64,000 nucleotides of DNA, taken from contig NZ_LDWR01000002.1 in the NCBI RefSeq assembly GCF_001039005.1, positions 1 to 64,000 on the forward strand, in the 5' to 3' direction. This DNA is from Burkholderia cepacia (GTDB lineage Bacteria > Pseudomonadota > Gammaproteobacteria > Burkholderiales > Burkholderiaceae). How positions within the stretch are numbered: the stretch's first letter is position 1; each line of letters opens with the position of its first letter. The notes under the pieces are model-generated. The model did not search any database and was not told the DNA's origin. It saw only the letters and a list, made by a program, of their open reading frames with translations. The position numbers and the translations under genes were made by a program. This document shows positions 9,213 through 18,173 of the stretch, one piece after another.

Positions 9213-10112
9213 ATGAATACTCTTTCCTCGGCTTCGTCGCGCGGCGTGCGTCAACCGCTGGTCGCGGCAGGCGCGGTGGCTTTCACGATCGTCTCGTGGG
9301 CTTCCGCATTCCCGTTCATCCGGATCGGCCTGCATGGGCTGGCCCCGCTGCAACTCGCGGCGGCGCGCTTCGCGACCGCGGCCGTGCTCGTGATCGCATG
9401 GCTCGCGTGGCGGCGGCCTCCCCTGCCGGCGAAGCGCGACGCGTTGCGCTTCGTCGCGTGCGGCTTTCTCGGCATCGCACTCTACAACGCGCTGCTCAAT
9501 ACCGGTGAGCAAACCGTGTCGCCCGGCGCGGCGAGTTTCATCGTCAACACGTTGCCGATCTTCACGGCGCTGCTGGCCGCCGTGTTTCTGCGCGAGCGCT
9601 TCAACCGGTGGGGATGGTTCGGTTCGCTGGTCAGCCTTGCCGGCATCGCTGTGATCGCGCACGGGCAGCCGGGCGGCCTGGTGCTCGGCTCCGGGAGCAC
9701 GCTGATACTCTGCGCGGCCCTGTGTTCGGCCAGCTATTTCGTGTTGCAGCGGCGGCTGATTCCCGTGTACGGCGCGCTGCCCTGCGCCGCCTACACGCTG
9801 CTGGCCGGCGCGCTGCTGCTCACGCCGTGGCTGCCCGGCGCACTCGTGTCGCTCGGCGGCGCGTCGCGCGACACGACGCTGGCGGTCCTGGTGCTCGGCG
9901 TGTTTCCCGCCGCGCTAGGTTACGCAACCTGGACCTTCGCACTCGGCTACTTCGGGGCGGCGCGCGCCGCCAACTTCCTCTATCTGACGCCGGCGGTCGC
10001 GACGCTCTTGTCGATGGTGCTGACGGGCGAGCGCCCGGGCATCGAGACGGCGTGCGGCGGCCTGCTGGCGATTGCAGGCGTGATATTCGTCGCATTGCGC
10101 GGGCGTTCTTAG
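9213..10112 (+). CDS. EamA/DMT-family transporter
   Basis: The 299-residue protein contains about ten membrane helices in two EamA repeats. Repeat one carries the typical WASAFPFIRIGLHGLAPLQL motif near residues 29-48, and repeat two carries SYFVLQRRLIP. Members export amino acids, metabolites or drugs across the inner membrane. It is divergent from the LysR gene at 8169-9155, which probably regulates it. The substrate is not readable from sequence. Confidence 0.9.
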   Translation: MNTLSSASSRGVRQPLVAAGAVAFTIVSWASAFPFIRIGLHGLAPLQLAAARFATAAVLVIAWLAWRRPPLPAKRDALRFVACGFLGIALYNALLNTGEQTVSPGAASFIVNTLPIFTALLAAVFLRERFNRWGWFGSLVSLAGIAVIAHGQPGGLVLGSGSTLILCAALCSASYFVLQRRLIPVYGALPCAAYTLLAGALLLTPWLPGALVSLGGASRDTTLAVLVLGVFPAALGYATWTFALGYFGAARAANFLYLTPAVATLLSMVLTGERPGIETACGGLLAIAGVIFVALRGRS

Positions 10113-10755
10113 GATCGCGGTTGTTTCGGGCGGCCATGCCGGCCCGATGATCCGGAAGCGGATTGGTCCATAAGCGCCCCGATCTCTGCGAAACCGAACG
10201 AATTATGCGGGCTTTCGATCCACGCCAATTCGCAGGCGCTGCCGGACTTGACCGTTAGTTGCATCTAAGGGAGATCGCGCTCGATGAAGCTTTTCGATGA
10301 ATCCGAGTGCGCAACCGCGAACGTCCAAACTGTGCAGACAAATCGACCGAACAGTTCCCGATTGACCGCACGTCAGTGTGCATGGCTTCGCCCCGGCGAC
10401 CGGCCGAATAATGGATGCGGACGTAAGGCCATCGACAGCGAACTGCAGCCTTCGACTCGCTGCGGCGCACGATTTCGGGCCTCGGGAATCGTCGAAATTC
10501 GGGCGCTGACCCGCACCGCGCCGGCCCCACTACGCAATTCGCCGCAGCGCGCAAAATCAGCTTCGGATATATTCATACGAATTGCGTGGCGTCAGGCGTG
10601 GGTCCACCCACCCGCTCGCGCGGGCGGCCTGTCACACCGCCGGATGCCATGCAAGCGAAGCCCATGATGGGTATGGAGACTCGTCCGATCGCCCCGACCT
10701 CGCCGTCGGCCGGTCGAGACGTCAATAGAAAGATCATTCAATTCGGAGATGGCAG
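10113..10755 (+). other. Long non-coding leader between the transporter and the binding-protein gene
   Basis: I found no convincing gene in these 640 bases: the open frames have no family features and poor codon patterns. The last 180 bases are the upstream region of the binding-protein gene at 10756 and include GC-rich inverted sequence near 10608-10632 (CCACCCGCTCGCGCGGGCGG). This could be a leader hairpin, but its function is not established. Confidence 0.4.
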
Positions 10756-11910
10756 ATGGAACGAAGCACTGTCGGCATGCGCTGCAAACCCCTGATCACC
10801 GTCGCACTGGCTGCCGCCGCGTTTGCGGCCGCATCGACCGCGATGGCCGACCAGGTCGTGAAGATCGGCAGCGTCGAACCGACGACGGGCGGCATCTCGC
10901 ACCTCGGCAAGGACAACGAGAACGGCGCGCGCCTCGCGGTCGAGGAAATCAATGCGAAGGGGCTCACGATCGGCGGCAAGAAGATCACGCTGCAACTCGA
11001 CGCGCAGGATGACGCGGCCGACCCGCGCCAGGCCACGCAGGTCGCGCAGAAACTCGTCGACGACAAGGTCGTCGCCGTCATCGGCCACCTGAACTCGGGC
11101 ACGTCGATCCCGGCGTCGAAGATCTACAGCGATGCGGGCATCGTGCAGATTTCGCCGTCGGCCACGAACCCGACCTACACGCAGCAAGGCTTCAAGACGA
11201 CCTACCGCGTGGTGGCAACCGACGCGCAGCAAGGCCCGGCGCTCGCGAGTTATGCGCAGGCGAAGGGCGTGAAGAGCGTGGCGGTGGTCGACGATTCGAC
11301 CGCCTACGGCCAGGGCCTCGCGAACGAGTTCGAGAAGAAGGCGAAAGCACTCGGCCTGAAGGTGCTGTCGCACGACGCGACCAACGACAAGGCGGTCGAC
11401 TTCCGCGCGATTCTCACGAAGATCAAGGGCGAGAACCCCGACGCGATCATGTACGGCGGCATGGACGCCACCGGCGGCCCGCTCGCGAAGCAGGCGAAGC
11501 AGCTCGGCCTGCGCGCGAAGATCCTGTCCGGCGACGGCGTGTGCACCGACTCGCTGGCCGAACTGGCCGGCCCGGCGGCCGACAACGTGCTGTGCTCGCA
11601 AGCCGGCGCGGCGCTCGAGAAGATGCCGGGCGGCGCGGCGTTCGTCGCGAAGTACGAGAAGCGCTTCAACCAGGGCATCAAGTTCGACGCGCCGTTCGCG
11701 TACGACGCGGTCTACATCGCGGTCGATGCGATGAAACGCGCGAACTCGACCGATCCGGCCAAGATCCTCGCGGCGATGCCGGGCACGAAGTACGACGGCG
11801 TGATCGGCACGACGACCTTCGATTCGAAGGGCGACCTGACGCACGGGATCATCTCGATCTACGGCTACAAGAGCGGCAAGAAGACCTTCCTCGACCAGGT
11901 CAAGATGTAA
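10756..11910 (+). CDS. Branched-chain amino-acid-type ABC periplasmic binding protein (LivK-like)
   Basis: The 384-residue protein has a signal peptide ending at STAMA (about residue 31), followed by VVKIGSVEPTTGGISHLGKD, the N-terminal lobe of the Leu/Ile/Val-binding family. Other family markers are VAVIGHLNSGTSIPASKIY, MISPSA-type ISPSATNP, and AFAYDAV-type FAYDAVYIAVDAM. GGAG seven bases before the ATG at 10756 supports the start. No Liv permease or ATPase genes are adjacent, so it is an orphan binding protein that must use a transporter encoded elsewhere. Ligands in this family range from leucine to amides and aromatic acids. Confidence 0.92.
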   Translation: MERSTVGMRCKPLITVALAAAAFAAASTAMADQVVKIGSVEPTTGGISHLGKDNENGARLAVEEINAKGLTIGGKKITLQLDAQDDAADPRQATQVAQKLVDDKVVAVIGHLNSGTSIPASKIYSDAGIVQISPSATNPTYTQQGFKTTYRVVATDAQQGPALASYAQAKGVKSVAVVDDSTAYGQGLANEFEKKAKALGLKVLSHDATNDKAVDFRAILTKIKGENPDAIMYGGMDATGGPLAKQAKQLGLRAKILSGDGVCTDSLAELAGPAADNVLCSQAGAALEKMPGGAAFVAKYEKRFNQGIKFDAPFAYDAVYIAVDAMKRANSTDPAKILAAMPGTKYDGVIGTTTFDSKGDLTHGIISIYGYKSGKKTFLDQVKM

Positions 11911-11997
11911 CCCGCCCTGGCGCCGGCACGACGGGAACGCCACCCGTCGGCGCCGGCGCCGCGCGGGCCGATTTCTGAATCACGGAGACGAAGCAAC

Positions 11998-12300
11998 ATG
12001 TGTGCAATGGCGTATACCGAATTTCAGCAGGAGTTGAGAAAGGCGCAGCTGACCGCACGAGAGTTCGCCCGACTGATCCGGATGAACGAAAGCTCCATCA
12101 CGAACTATTCCAGCAAGGGCACCGTCCCTTCCCACCTCGCGGTCATCGCGAAACTGATCGGCACGCTGGCCGCGCACGAGATCGACTTCCGGCGCGTGAT
12201 CAAGCAGATGCGGATCGAGCCGAAACGGCCGCGCGGCGTCGGCGTGTTTCCCGCGGCCGACAAGCCGCGTGCAAGGAAAACCGCGAAAGCCGACGCGTGA
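11998..12300 (+). CDS. Small XRE-like DNA-binding protein
   Basis: The 100-residue protein reads like a lambda-repressor-type helix-turn-helix (FQQELRKAQLTAREFARLIR, then NESSITNYSSKGTVPSHLAV at about residues 9-55), followed by a basic tail (PKRPRG, KPRARKTAK). GGAGA about ten bases before ATG 11998 supports this start; a second ATG is three codons on. It follows the orphan binding-protein gene by 87 bases on the same strand and may be co-transcribed. Its target is unknown. Confidence 0.72.
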   Translation: MCAMAYTEFQQELRKAQLTAREFARLIRMNESSITNYSSKGTVPSHLAVIAKLIGTLAAHEIDFRRVIKQMRIEPKRPRGVGVFPAADKPRARKTAKADA

Positions 12301-12312
12301 GCCGCGGCATGC

Positions 12313-12341
12313 GTCGAGTGCGGCACGGCTTGCCGCTCGAC
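12313..12341. terminator. Stem-loop between convergent genes
   Basis: GTCGAG-T-GCGGCA pairs with TGCCGCTCGAC around a short loop. It lies between the convergent stops at 12300 and 12387, and could end transcription in both directions. Confidence 0.5.
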
Positions 12342-12386
12342 ATTCGATGTCACCTCACGGGCAACGCGACGCGCGCCGCCCGATCG

Positions 12387-15300
12387 TCACCCCGCCGCCC
12401 GCACGTGGTCGAGCAGCGCCTGCAACGGATGGCGCAACTGCCGAGCGGACATGCGCTTCACCTGGCTGCGACATGAATACCCGGTCGCCAGCGCCTCGCC
12501 TTCCGCGTCCGGCGCAGCGACGTGCGCGGCCCACGACTGCGCATAGATCGTCTTCGACGTGTCCAGGTTGCGCGCCTCGTGCCCATAGGTGCCGGACATC
12601 CCGCAGCATCCGGTCGCCTGAACCTGCAAACGCAACCCACGACGCGCGAACACCTGCGCCCATTGCTTGCCGCTGTCCGGCGCATTGGTCTTCTCGGTAC
12701 AGTGCGGCAGCAACCGGTATGCACCGGACGTGCCGTCCGCGACCGCTTCCGGCAGCGCCTGCAGCAACCATTCCTGCGGCAGCGCAACCGTCGGCACATC
12801 GCTGAGCCCCGTCACCTTCAGGTATTCCTGCCGGTACGTGAGCGTCATCGCCGGATCGAGGCCGACCAGCGCGACGCCCGACCGCGCCAGCGCGGCCAGT
12901 TGCGTCGCGTTGCGGATCGCCGCCTTCTCGAACGCCCGCAGAAAGCCTTGCACATGCAGCGCCTTGCCGTTCGGCGCGAGCGGCGCGAGCCACACCTGGA
13001 AGCCCATGCGCGCCGCCAGCTCGATCAGCGTCGCCAGTTGCTCGGTCTCGAAATAGCGCGTGAACGTGTCCTGCACGATGACGACGCTGCGCGCGCGCTG
13101 CGCATCGTTCAGCTCGGCGAGCGCGTGCGGGTCGGCCGGCTTCACGCGCCATTGGCGCATCACGGCCGCGAGATCGAAGCGGCTCAGCAGCGGGCTGTCG
13201 ACCATGCCGACCTGCCGCTCCAGCAGCGTGCGCACCCATCCCGCGCGCATCAGCCCGTTGTACAGCGCGGGCACCCGCGCCATCCACGGCATCGTGAATT
13301 CGAGCGAGCCGATCAGGTAGTCGCGCAGCGGCCGCAGGTAGCGCTGGTGATACAGCTCGAGAAAACGCGACCGGAACTCGGGCACGTTGACCTTGACCGG
13401 GCACTGCCCGGCGCACGACTTGCACGCGAGGCACCCGGCCATTGCGTCGTACACCTCGTGCGAGAAATCGGCGTCACCGTTGCGCGCGGCGCGGCTGTTG
13501 CGCCAGCGGGCGGCAAGGCCGCTCAGGAATGGCTGCCGCGCGCGCGCCGCCGCAACGACGTCGACGCCGGCCTGCCCTTGCAGGCGCAACCATTCGCGCA
13601 TCAGCGACGCACGCCCCTTCGGCGAGTGCACGCGTTCGCGCGTCGCCTTCCACGACGGGCACATCGCGTCGTCCGGATCGAAGTTGTAGCACGCGCCGTT
13701 GCCGTTGCAATGCATCGCGGTGCCGTAGCTCTGCCACACGCGCTCGTCGATCTGCCGGTCGTGATCGCCGCGCGTCGGCACTTCGTCGATCTTCAGCAGC
13801 CGCATCGTGTGATCCGGCGGCGTCGCGATCTTGCCCGGGTTGAACTGGTTGTGCGGATCGAACGCGGCCTTCAGTTGCTGCAGCGACGGATACAGCTCGC
13901 CGAAAAACGCCGGCGCATATTCGGAGCGCACGCCCTTGCCGTGCTCGCCCCACAGCAAGCCGCCGTGACGCTGCGTGAGTTCGGCCACCGCATCCGACAC
14001 GGGCCGCACCAGCGCGGCCTGCCGCGGGTCCTTCATGTCGAGTGCCGGGCGCACATGCAGCACGCCCGCGTCGACGTGGCCGAACATCCCGTACTGCAGC
14101 CCGTGTCCGTCGAGCAGCGCGCGAAATTCCGCGATGTACGCGGCGAGATTCTCGGGCGGCACCGCGGTGTCCTCGACGAACGGCTGCGGACGCGCCTCGC
14201 CCTGCACGTTGCCGAGCAGGCCGACCGCGCGCTTGCGCATCGCATACACGCGCTTCACCGCGTCGTCGCCGGCCGCGAGCGTATGGCCCAGGCGCTCCAC
14301 GCTGGTATCGGTGCGCAGGTGGTCGACGAACGCATGCACGCGCGCATCGACTTCTTCCGCATCGTCGCCGCTGAATTCGATCAGGTTGATGCCGAGCGTC
14401 GGCCGCCGGTCGTCCTGCGGAAAATACTCGGCCACGCTGCTCCACACGAAGTCCTTCATCGCCAGCATCAGCACCTTCGAGTCGACCGTCTCGATCGACA
14501 GCGGCTTGTGCTCGATCAGCGCGCGCGCATCGCGCAGCGCGTCCATGAAGCCGGCGTAGCGCACGTTGACCAGCACCGAAACCTTCGGGATCGGCAGCAC
14601 GTTGAGCTTCGCCTCGACGACGAAGCCGAGCGAGCCTTCGGCGCCGCACAGCACGCTGTTCAGGTTGAAGCGGCCGTCGGGTTCGCGCAGGTGCGCGAGG
14701 TCATAACCGGTCAGGCAGCGGTTGAGCTTCGGAAACTTCGCTTCGATCAGCGCCGCCTTGTCGTCGCTGATGCGCCGCGCGGTACGGTAGACCTTGCCGA
14801 TGCGGTTCTGCCGCGCACACCGGCGCTCCAGTTCGTCGTTCGCGAGCGCGTCGCTGTGCAGTTGCTCGCCGCCCATCAGCACGAAATCCAGCTCGAGCAC
14901 GTGGTCGCGCGTCTTGCCGTACGTGCAGCTGCCCTGCCCGCTCGCGTCGGTATTGATCATCCCGCCGACGGTCGCGCGGTTCGACGTCGACAGCTCCGGC
15001 GCGAAAAACAGCCCGTACGGCTTCAGCGCGGCATTGAGCTGATCCTTGACGACGCCCGCCTGCACGCGCACCCAGCGCCGCTCGACGTCGATTTCAAGGA
15101 TCCGGTTCATGTTGCGCGACAGGTCGACCACCACGCCGTCGGTCAGCGACTGCCCGTTGGTGCCCGTGCCGCCGCCGCGCGCGGCTACCTTGACGTCGCG
15201 ATGCGCGGGCTCGGCGAGCAACGTGGCCAGCAGCCGGACGTCGTCCGCATGCGCGGGACAGATCACCGCTTGCGGCAAGCGCTGGTAGATCGAGTTGTCG

Positions 15301-15434
15301 GTGGACTGGACCGTCCGGTTCGCATGGTCCGCATGGATTTCCCCGGCGAATCCGGCGGCCTGCAGCGCGGCGAGAAAGTCACGGTACGCGTTCGCGGGCG
15401 GGCTGGCGGGACGGGGCAACGGGGCGATCGACAT
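12387..15434 (-). CDS. FAD-linked oxidoreductase with Fe-S domain, YdiJ / D-2-hydroxyacid dehydrogenase family
   Basis: This 1015-residue fusion enzyme has an N-terminal FAD-binding (PCMH-type) domain with VAARGGGTGTNGQSLTDGVV near residues 83-102 and SNRATVGGMINTDASGQGSC near residues 150-170. An FAD-oxidase C-terminal domain follows, then a ferredoxin-type domain with CLACKSCAGQCP near residue 665, and C-terminal CCG-like cysteine motifs (GCCGMSGTYGHE). The order and length match YdiJ-type D-2-hydroxyglutarate or D-lactate dehydrogenases that pass electrons to the respiratory chain. The exact 2-hydroxyacid is not determinable. It is divergent from the LysR gene at 15599, its likely regulator. 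Confidence 0.9.
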   Translation of the reverse strand: MSIAPLPRPASPPANAYRDFLAALQAAGFAGEIHADHANRTVQSTDNSIYQRLPQAVICPAHADDVRLLATLLAEPAHRDVKVAARGGGTGTNGQSLTDGVVVDLSRNMNRILEIDVERRWVRVQAGVVKDQLNAALKPYGLFFAPELSTSNRATVGGMINTDASGQGSCTYGKTRDHVLELDFVLMGGEQLHSDALANDELERRCARQNRIGKVYRTARRISDDKAALIEAKFPKLNRCLTGYDLAHLREPDGRFNLNSVLCGAEGSLGFVVEAKLNVLPIPKVSVLVNVRYAGFMDALRDARALIEHKPLSIETVDSKVLMLAMKDFVWSSVAEYFPQDDRRPTLGINLIEFSGDDAEEVDARVHAFVDHLRTDTSVERLGHTLAAGDDAVKRVYAMRKRAVGLLGNVQGEARPQPFVEDTAVPPENLAAYIAEFRALLDGHGLQYGMFGHVDAGVLHVRPALDMKDPRQAALVRPVSDAVAELTQRHGGLLWGEHGKGVRSEYAPAFFGELYPSLQQLKAAFDPHNQFNPGKIATPPDHTMRLLKIDEVPTRGDHDRQIDERVWQSYGTAMHCNGNGACYNFDPDDAMCPSWKATRERVHSPKGRASLMREWLRLQGQAGVDVVAAARARQPFLSGLAARWRNSRAARNGDADFSHEVYDAMAGCLACKSCAGQCPVKVNVPEFRSRFLELYHQRYLRPLRDYLIGSLEFTMPWMARVPALYNGLMRAGWVRTLLERQVGMVDSPLLSRFDLAAVMRQWRVKPADPHALAELNDAQRARSVVIVQDTFTRYFETEQLATLIELAARMGFQVWLAPLAPNGKALHVQGFLRAFEKAAIRNATQLAALARSGVALVGLDPAMTLTYRQEYLKVTGLSDVPTVALPQEWLLQALPEAVADGTSGAYRLLPHCTEKTNAPDSGKQWAQVFARRGLRLQVQATGCCGMSGTYGHEARNLDTSKTIYAQSWAAHVAAPDAEGEALATGYSCRSQVKRMSARQLRHPLQALLDHVRAAG

Positions 15435-15598
15435 GGGGCAAAAGCGGGGCTAAGTCGCAACGTGGGTGGAACCGGTGTGCTTGCCTGCGCCAAAACATGA
15501 GTTTTGAGCAAGTTTCCACGCGACCGGGAATTCCAGTATCTTTGGAATCTCCACGAGAAACAAACGAATTCTCACCCGGCGAATATTGCATAAAACTC

Positions 15599-16486
15599 AT
15601 GAATTACCGTCGCCTCACCCCGTCCATGTCGCTGCTGCTCGTGTTCGAGGCAGCCGCGCGGCACGAAAGCTACACACGCGCGGCCGAGGAGCTGTCGCTG
15701 AGCCAGAGCGCGATCAGCCGGCAGGTCCAGACGCTGGAGGATCAGCTCGGCGTGCCGCTGTTCCGGCGCGAAGGACGCTCCGTGAAGCTGACGGAAGTCG
15801 GGCGCCGCTATTTCGCCGAGCTGAGCGGCGCGCTCGGGCGCATCCGCGGCGCGACCTTGCAGGCGATGTCCCATCAGGCGGGCGCCGGCACGCTGCGGCT
15901 CGCGACGTTGCCGACGTTCGGCTCGAAATGGCTGCTGCCGCACCTGCACGACTTCTACGCCGCGCATCCGGGCGTGACCGTGCACCTTCATTCACGAATC
16001 GGCGGCATCGATTTCCTCAACGACGACCTCGACGCGGCCATTACCGTCGGCGCGGGCGACTGGCCCGGCCTGCATGCGCATCGGCTGTACAACGAGTTCC
16101 TGATCGCGATCGCGAGCCCCGATGCGGGCAGCCGCAAGGCCGGCGCACGCACGCCGGCCTGGGCCGCGAAGCAGACGCTGCTCGGCGTGACGAGCAACCA
16201 GCAGGCGTGGGCCGAATGGTTCTCGCACTATCGGCTCGACCATCGCCAGATGCGCATCGGCCCGAGCTTCGAGCTGACGTCGCACCTGATTCAGGCTGTG
16301 CGCGCCGGAATGGGCATCGGGCTGGTGCCGAAGGTACTGGTGGAGGACGAACTGAGCCGCCACGAGCTCGTGTCGATCGGCGACGCGATTACCAGCCAGC
16401 GCAGCTATTACCTCGTCTACCCGCCGGGGAACGAAACGCTGCCGTCGCTCGTCGCGTTCCGCGAATGGCTGCTGAAGTCGTGCTGA
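15599..16486 (+). CDS. LysR-family regulator (GcvA-like), divergent from the YdiJ-type enzyme
   Basis: From the ATG at 15599 the product is 295 residues, with helix-turn-helix FEAAARHESYTRAAEELSLS, then SAISRQVQTLEDQLGVPLFRR near residues 15-55, and a GcvA-like effector domain. An in-frame ATG at 15497 would add 34 residues lacking family similarity, so the later start is preferred, although its ribosome-binding site is weak. The 164 bases to the divergent enzyme gene are comparatively AT-rich and probably hold both promoters. It likely controls the hydroxyacid dehydrogenase. It is convergent with the next LysR gene. Confidence 0.87.
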   Translation: MNYRRLTPSMSLLLVFEAAARHESYTRAAEELSLSQSAISRQVQTLEDQLGVPLFRREGRSVKLTEVGRRYFAELSGALGRIRGATLQAMSHQAGAGTLRLATLPTFGSKWLLPHLHDFYAAHPGVTVHLHSRIGGIDFLNDDLDAAITVGAGDWPGLHAHRLYNEFLIAIASPDAGSRKAGARTPAWAAKQTLLGVTSNQQAWAEWFSHYRLDHRQMRIGPSFELTSHLIQAVRAGMGIGLVPKVLVEDELSRHELVSIGDAITSQRSYYLVYPPGNETLPSLVAFREWLLKSC

Positions 16487-16508
16487 AGTACGGCCGGCAG
16501 CGTGCCGG

Positions 16509-17360
16509 TCAGGTCCGCCATTCGCCGAGAATCTGCTCGGCGAGGTAGTCGCACGGCGGCCGCGCGGACTGCGCGCTGCGCGCGAGCACGACCTCGAGTT
16601 CGCCCAGCGACGGCAGCCCGTGGCTCTCCGAAAGCTGGACGAGGTGTTCCGGAACGCAGCAGCGCGCCAGCGGCGCGACCGCGAGCCCGGCCTCGACCAT
16701 GCTGAGCAGCCCGAGGTAGCTCGGGCTTTCGTACGACATCCGGAACGGAATGTTCTGCCGGTTCAGCGCCTTGATCGCGTGATCGCGCGCCATGCTGCCG
16801 CCGTGCGTGAAAAACGCCACCGGCAGCGGCCGCTCCTCCCACACGTTCCGTTTCGGCGACCCGGTCCAGACGATCGGCTCCATCCGGATCAGCTCGCCGG
16901 TCACGCCCTTGATCCGCGTGAGACACGCGAGGTCGACCGTGTTGTCCTTCAGCATCGGCACCAGCGCGCTGCTCGGCTGGCCGATCACGCGCACTTCCAC
17001 GCGCGGATGCATCGCGGCGAATTTGCCGAGCACCTGCGGCAGCAGCGACGAAATGTAGTCGTCGGGCACGCCGATCGTCACGCGGCCGCGGATCTCCGGG
17101 CGCACGACCGATGCCCACGCCTCGTCGCGCATCGCCAGCATCCGGCGGCCGTATTCGGCGAGCATCCGGCCGTCGTCGGTCGCCGTCACGTTGCGCGTAT
17201 CGCGGATGAAGAGCGGCTTGCCGAGCGCGTCTTCCAGCGCCTTGATCTGCATGCTCACCGCCGACGGCGACCGGTGCACGGCCTGCGCGCCCTGCGCGAA
17301 CGATCCGGACTCCGCCACGGCCACCACCATCGCCAGCACATCGAGGTCGAGCTTTTTCAT
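16509..17360 (-). CDS. LysR-family regulator, divergent from a LysE-type exporter
   Basis: The 283-residue protein starts MKKLDLDVLAMVVAVAESGS and has the LysR helix-turn-helix through about residue 60 (SPSAVSMQIKALEDALGKPL). Its effector domain contains RVTIGVPDDYISSLLPQVL. The gene is divergent from the LysE-family gene at 17466, with a 105-base intergenic region containing AT-rich sequence (AGAAAATCTGATCAATCGAT). This is the classic layout in which the regulator senses the exported amino acid or a precursor. The effector identity is not known. Confidence 0.9.
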   Translation of the reverse strand: MKKLDLDVLAMVVAVAESGSFAQGAQAVHRSPSAVSMQIKALEDALGKPLFIRDTRNVTATDDGRMLAEYGRRMLAMRDEAWASVVRPEIRGRVTIGVPDDYISSLLPQVLGKFAAMHPRVEVRVIGQPSSALVPMLKDNTVDLACLTRIKGVTGELIRMEPIVWTGSPKRNVWEERPLPVAFFTHGGSMARDHAIKALNRQNIPFRMSYESPSYLGLLSMVEAGLAVAPLARCCVPEHLVQLSESHGLPSLGELEVVLARSAQSARPPCDYLAEQILGEWRT

Positions 17361-17465
17361 CGTATTCAGAAAATCTGATCAATCGATTCAGTTTATCCCG
17401 TTTTACTGTTCCCCTCCACGGTCGGACAATCAATCCCGTCAGCACTCGTTGCAGGAAGCGGAAAC

Positions 17466-18113
17466 ATGCATACGTCCGGATCGATCTACGGATTTCTCGT
17501 CATTGGCGGCATGCTCGCGGTCACGCCGGGGCCGAACATGGTCTACGTGATGTCGCGCTCGATCGCGCAAGGACGCACGGCCGGGCTGATCTCGCTGGCC
17601 GGCGTGATGCTCGGTTACCTGTTCTACATGTTCGGCGCGGCGTTCGGCATCACGACGCTGTTCATGAGCGTGCCCTATGCGGGCAGCGTGCTGGGCGCGG
17701 TAGGTGCGGTTTATCTGCTGTATCTGGCGTGGCAGGCGGTCAGGCCCGGCGGCCGCTCGCCGTTCGAGGTGCAGGCACTGCCGAACGAACAGCCGCTGCG
17801 CCTGCTCGCGATGGGTGCGACGACCAGCGTGCTGAACCCGAAGCTCGCGATGCTGTTCGTGTCGCTGCTGCCGCAGTTCATCGACTACCGGAGCGGCAGC
17901 GTGTTCGGCCAGTCGCTGTTTCTCGGTTCGCTGCTGATCGCCGCGTTCATGTCGGCAAACGGGCTGGTGGCGATCTGCTCGAGCAGCATCGCGAAGTTCC
18001 TGCACGGGCGCCCGACGCTGCTGCTCGCGCAGCGCTGGGCGATGGGCCTCATCCTCGGCAGTCTCGGCGTGCAGATGGTGGTCGATGCATCGAAACTGGC
18101 GGGCGTGGCGTAA
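17466..18113 (+). CDS. LysE/RhtB-family exporter
   Basis: The 215-residue protein has about six membrane helices and the family signature GGMLAVTPGPNMVYVMSRSI near residues 13-32, followed by GLISLAGVMLG. It belongs to the RhtB/LysE superfamily, which exports amino acids and homoserine lactones using the proton motive force. Its probable regulator is the divergent LysR gene at 16509-17360. A stem-loop at 18134-18166 closes the unit. The substrate is unassigned. Confidence 0.9.
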   Translation: MHTSGSIYGFLVIGGMLAVTPGPNMVYVMSRSIAQGRTAGLISLAGVMLGYLFYMFGAAFGITTLFMSVPYAGSVLGAVGAVYLLYLAWQAVRPGGRSPFEVQALPNEQPLRLLAMGATTSVLNPKLAMLFVSLLPQFIDYRSGSVFGQSLFLGSLLIAAFMSANGLVAICSSSIAKFLHGRPTLLLAQRWAMGLILGSLGVQMVVDASKLAGVA

Positions 18114-18133
18114 GTATCGCGCGGGCGCGGCAC

Positions 18134-18166
18134 GGGCCGACGCAATCGCGCGCCGCGCGTCGGCCC
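18134..18166. terminator. Stem-loop between convergent LysE-type and sfnG genes
   Basis: GGGCCGACGC pairs exactly with GCGTCGGCCC across a 13-base loop. It lies between the stops at 18113 and 18174, and probably terminates both units. Confidence 0.6.
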
Positions 18167-18173
18167 GCATCCA

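Noticed and set aside
10284..10667. Open frame of 127 codons in the leader before the binding-protein gene
   Set aside because: Codon pattern is poor, no family features are seen, and it ends shortly before the regulatory region of the next gene.
12522..15500. 992-codon plus-strand open frame opposite the YdiJ-like gene
   Set aside because: Its translation is Arg-rich and unrelated to any family, while the minus strand encodes a full-length known enzyme.
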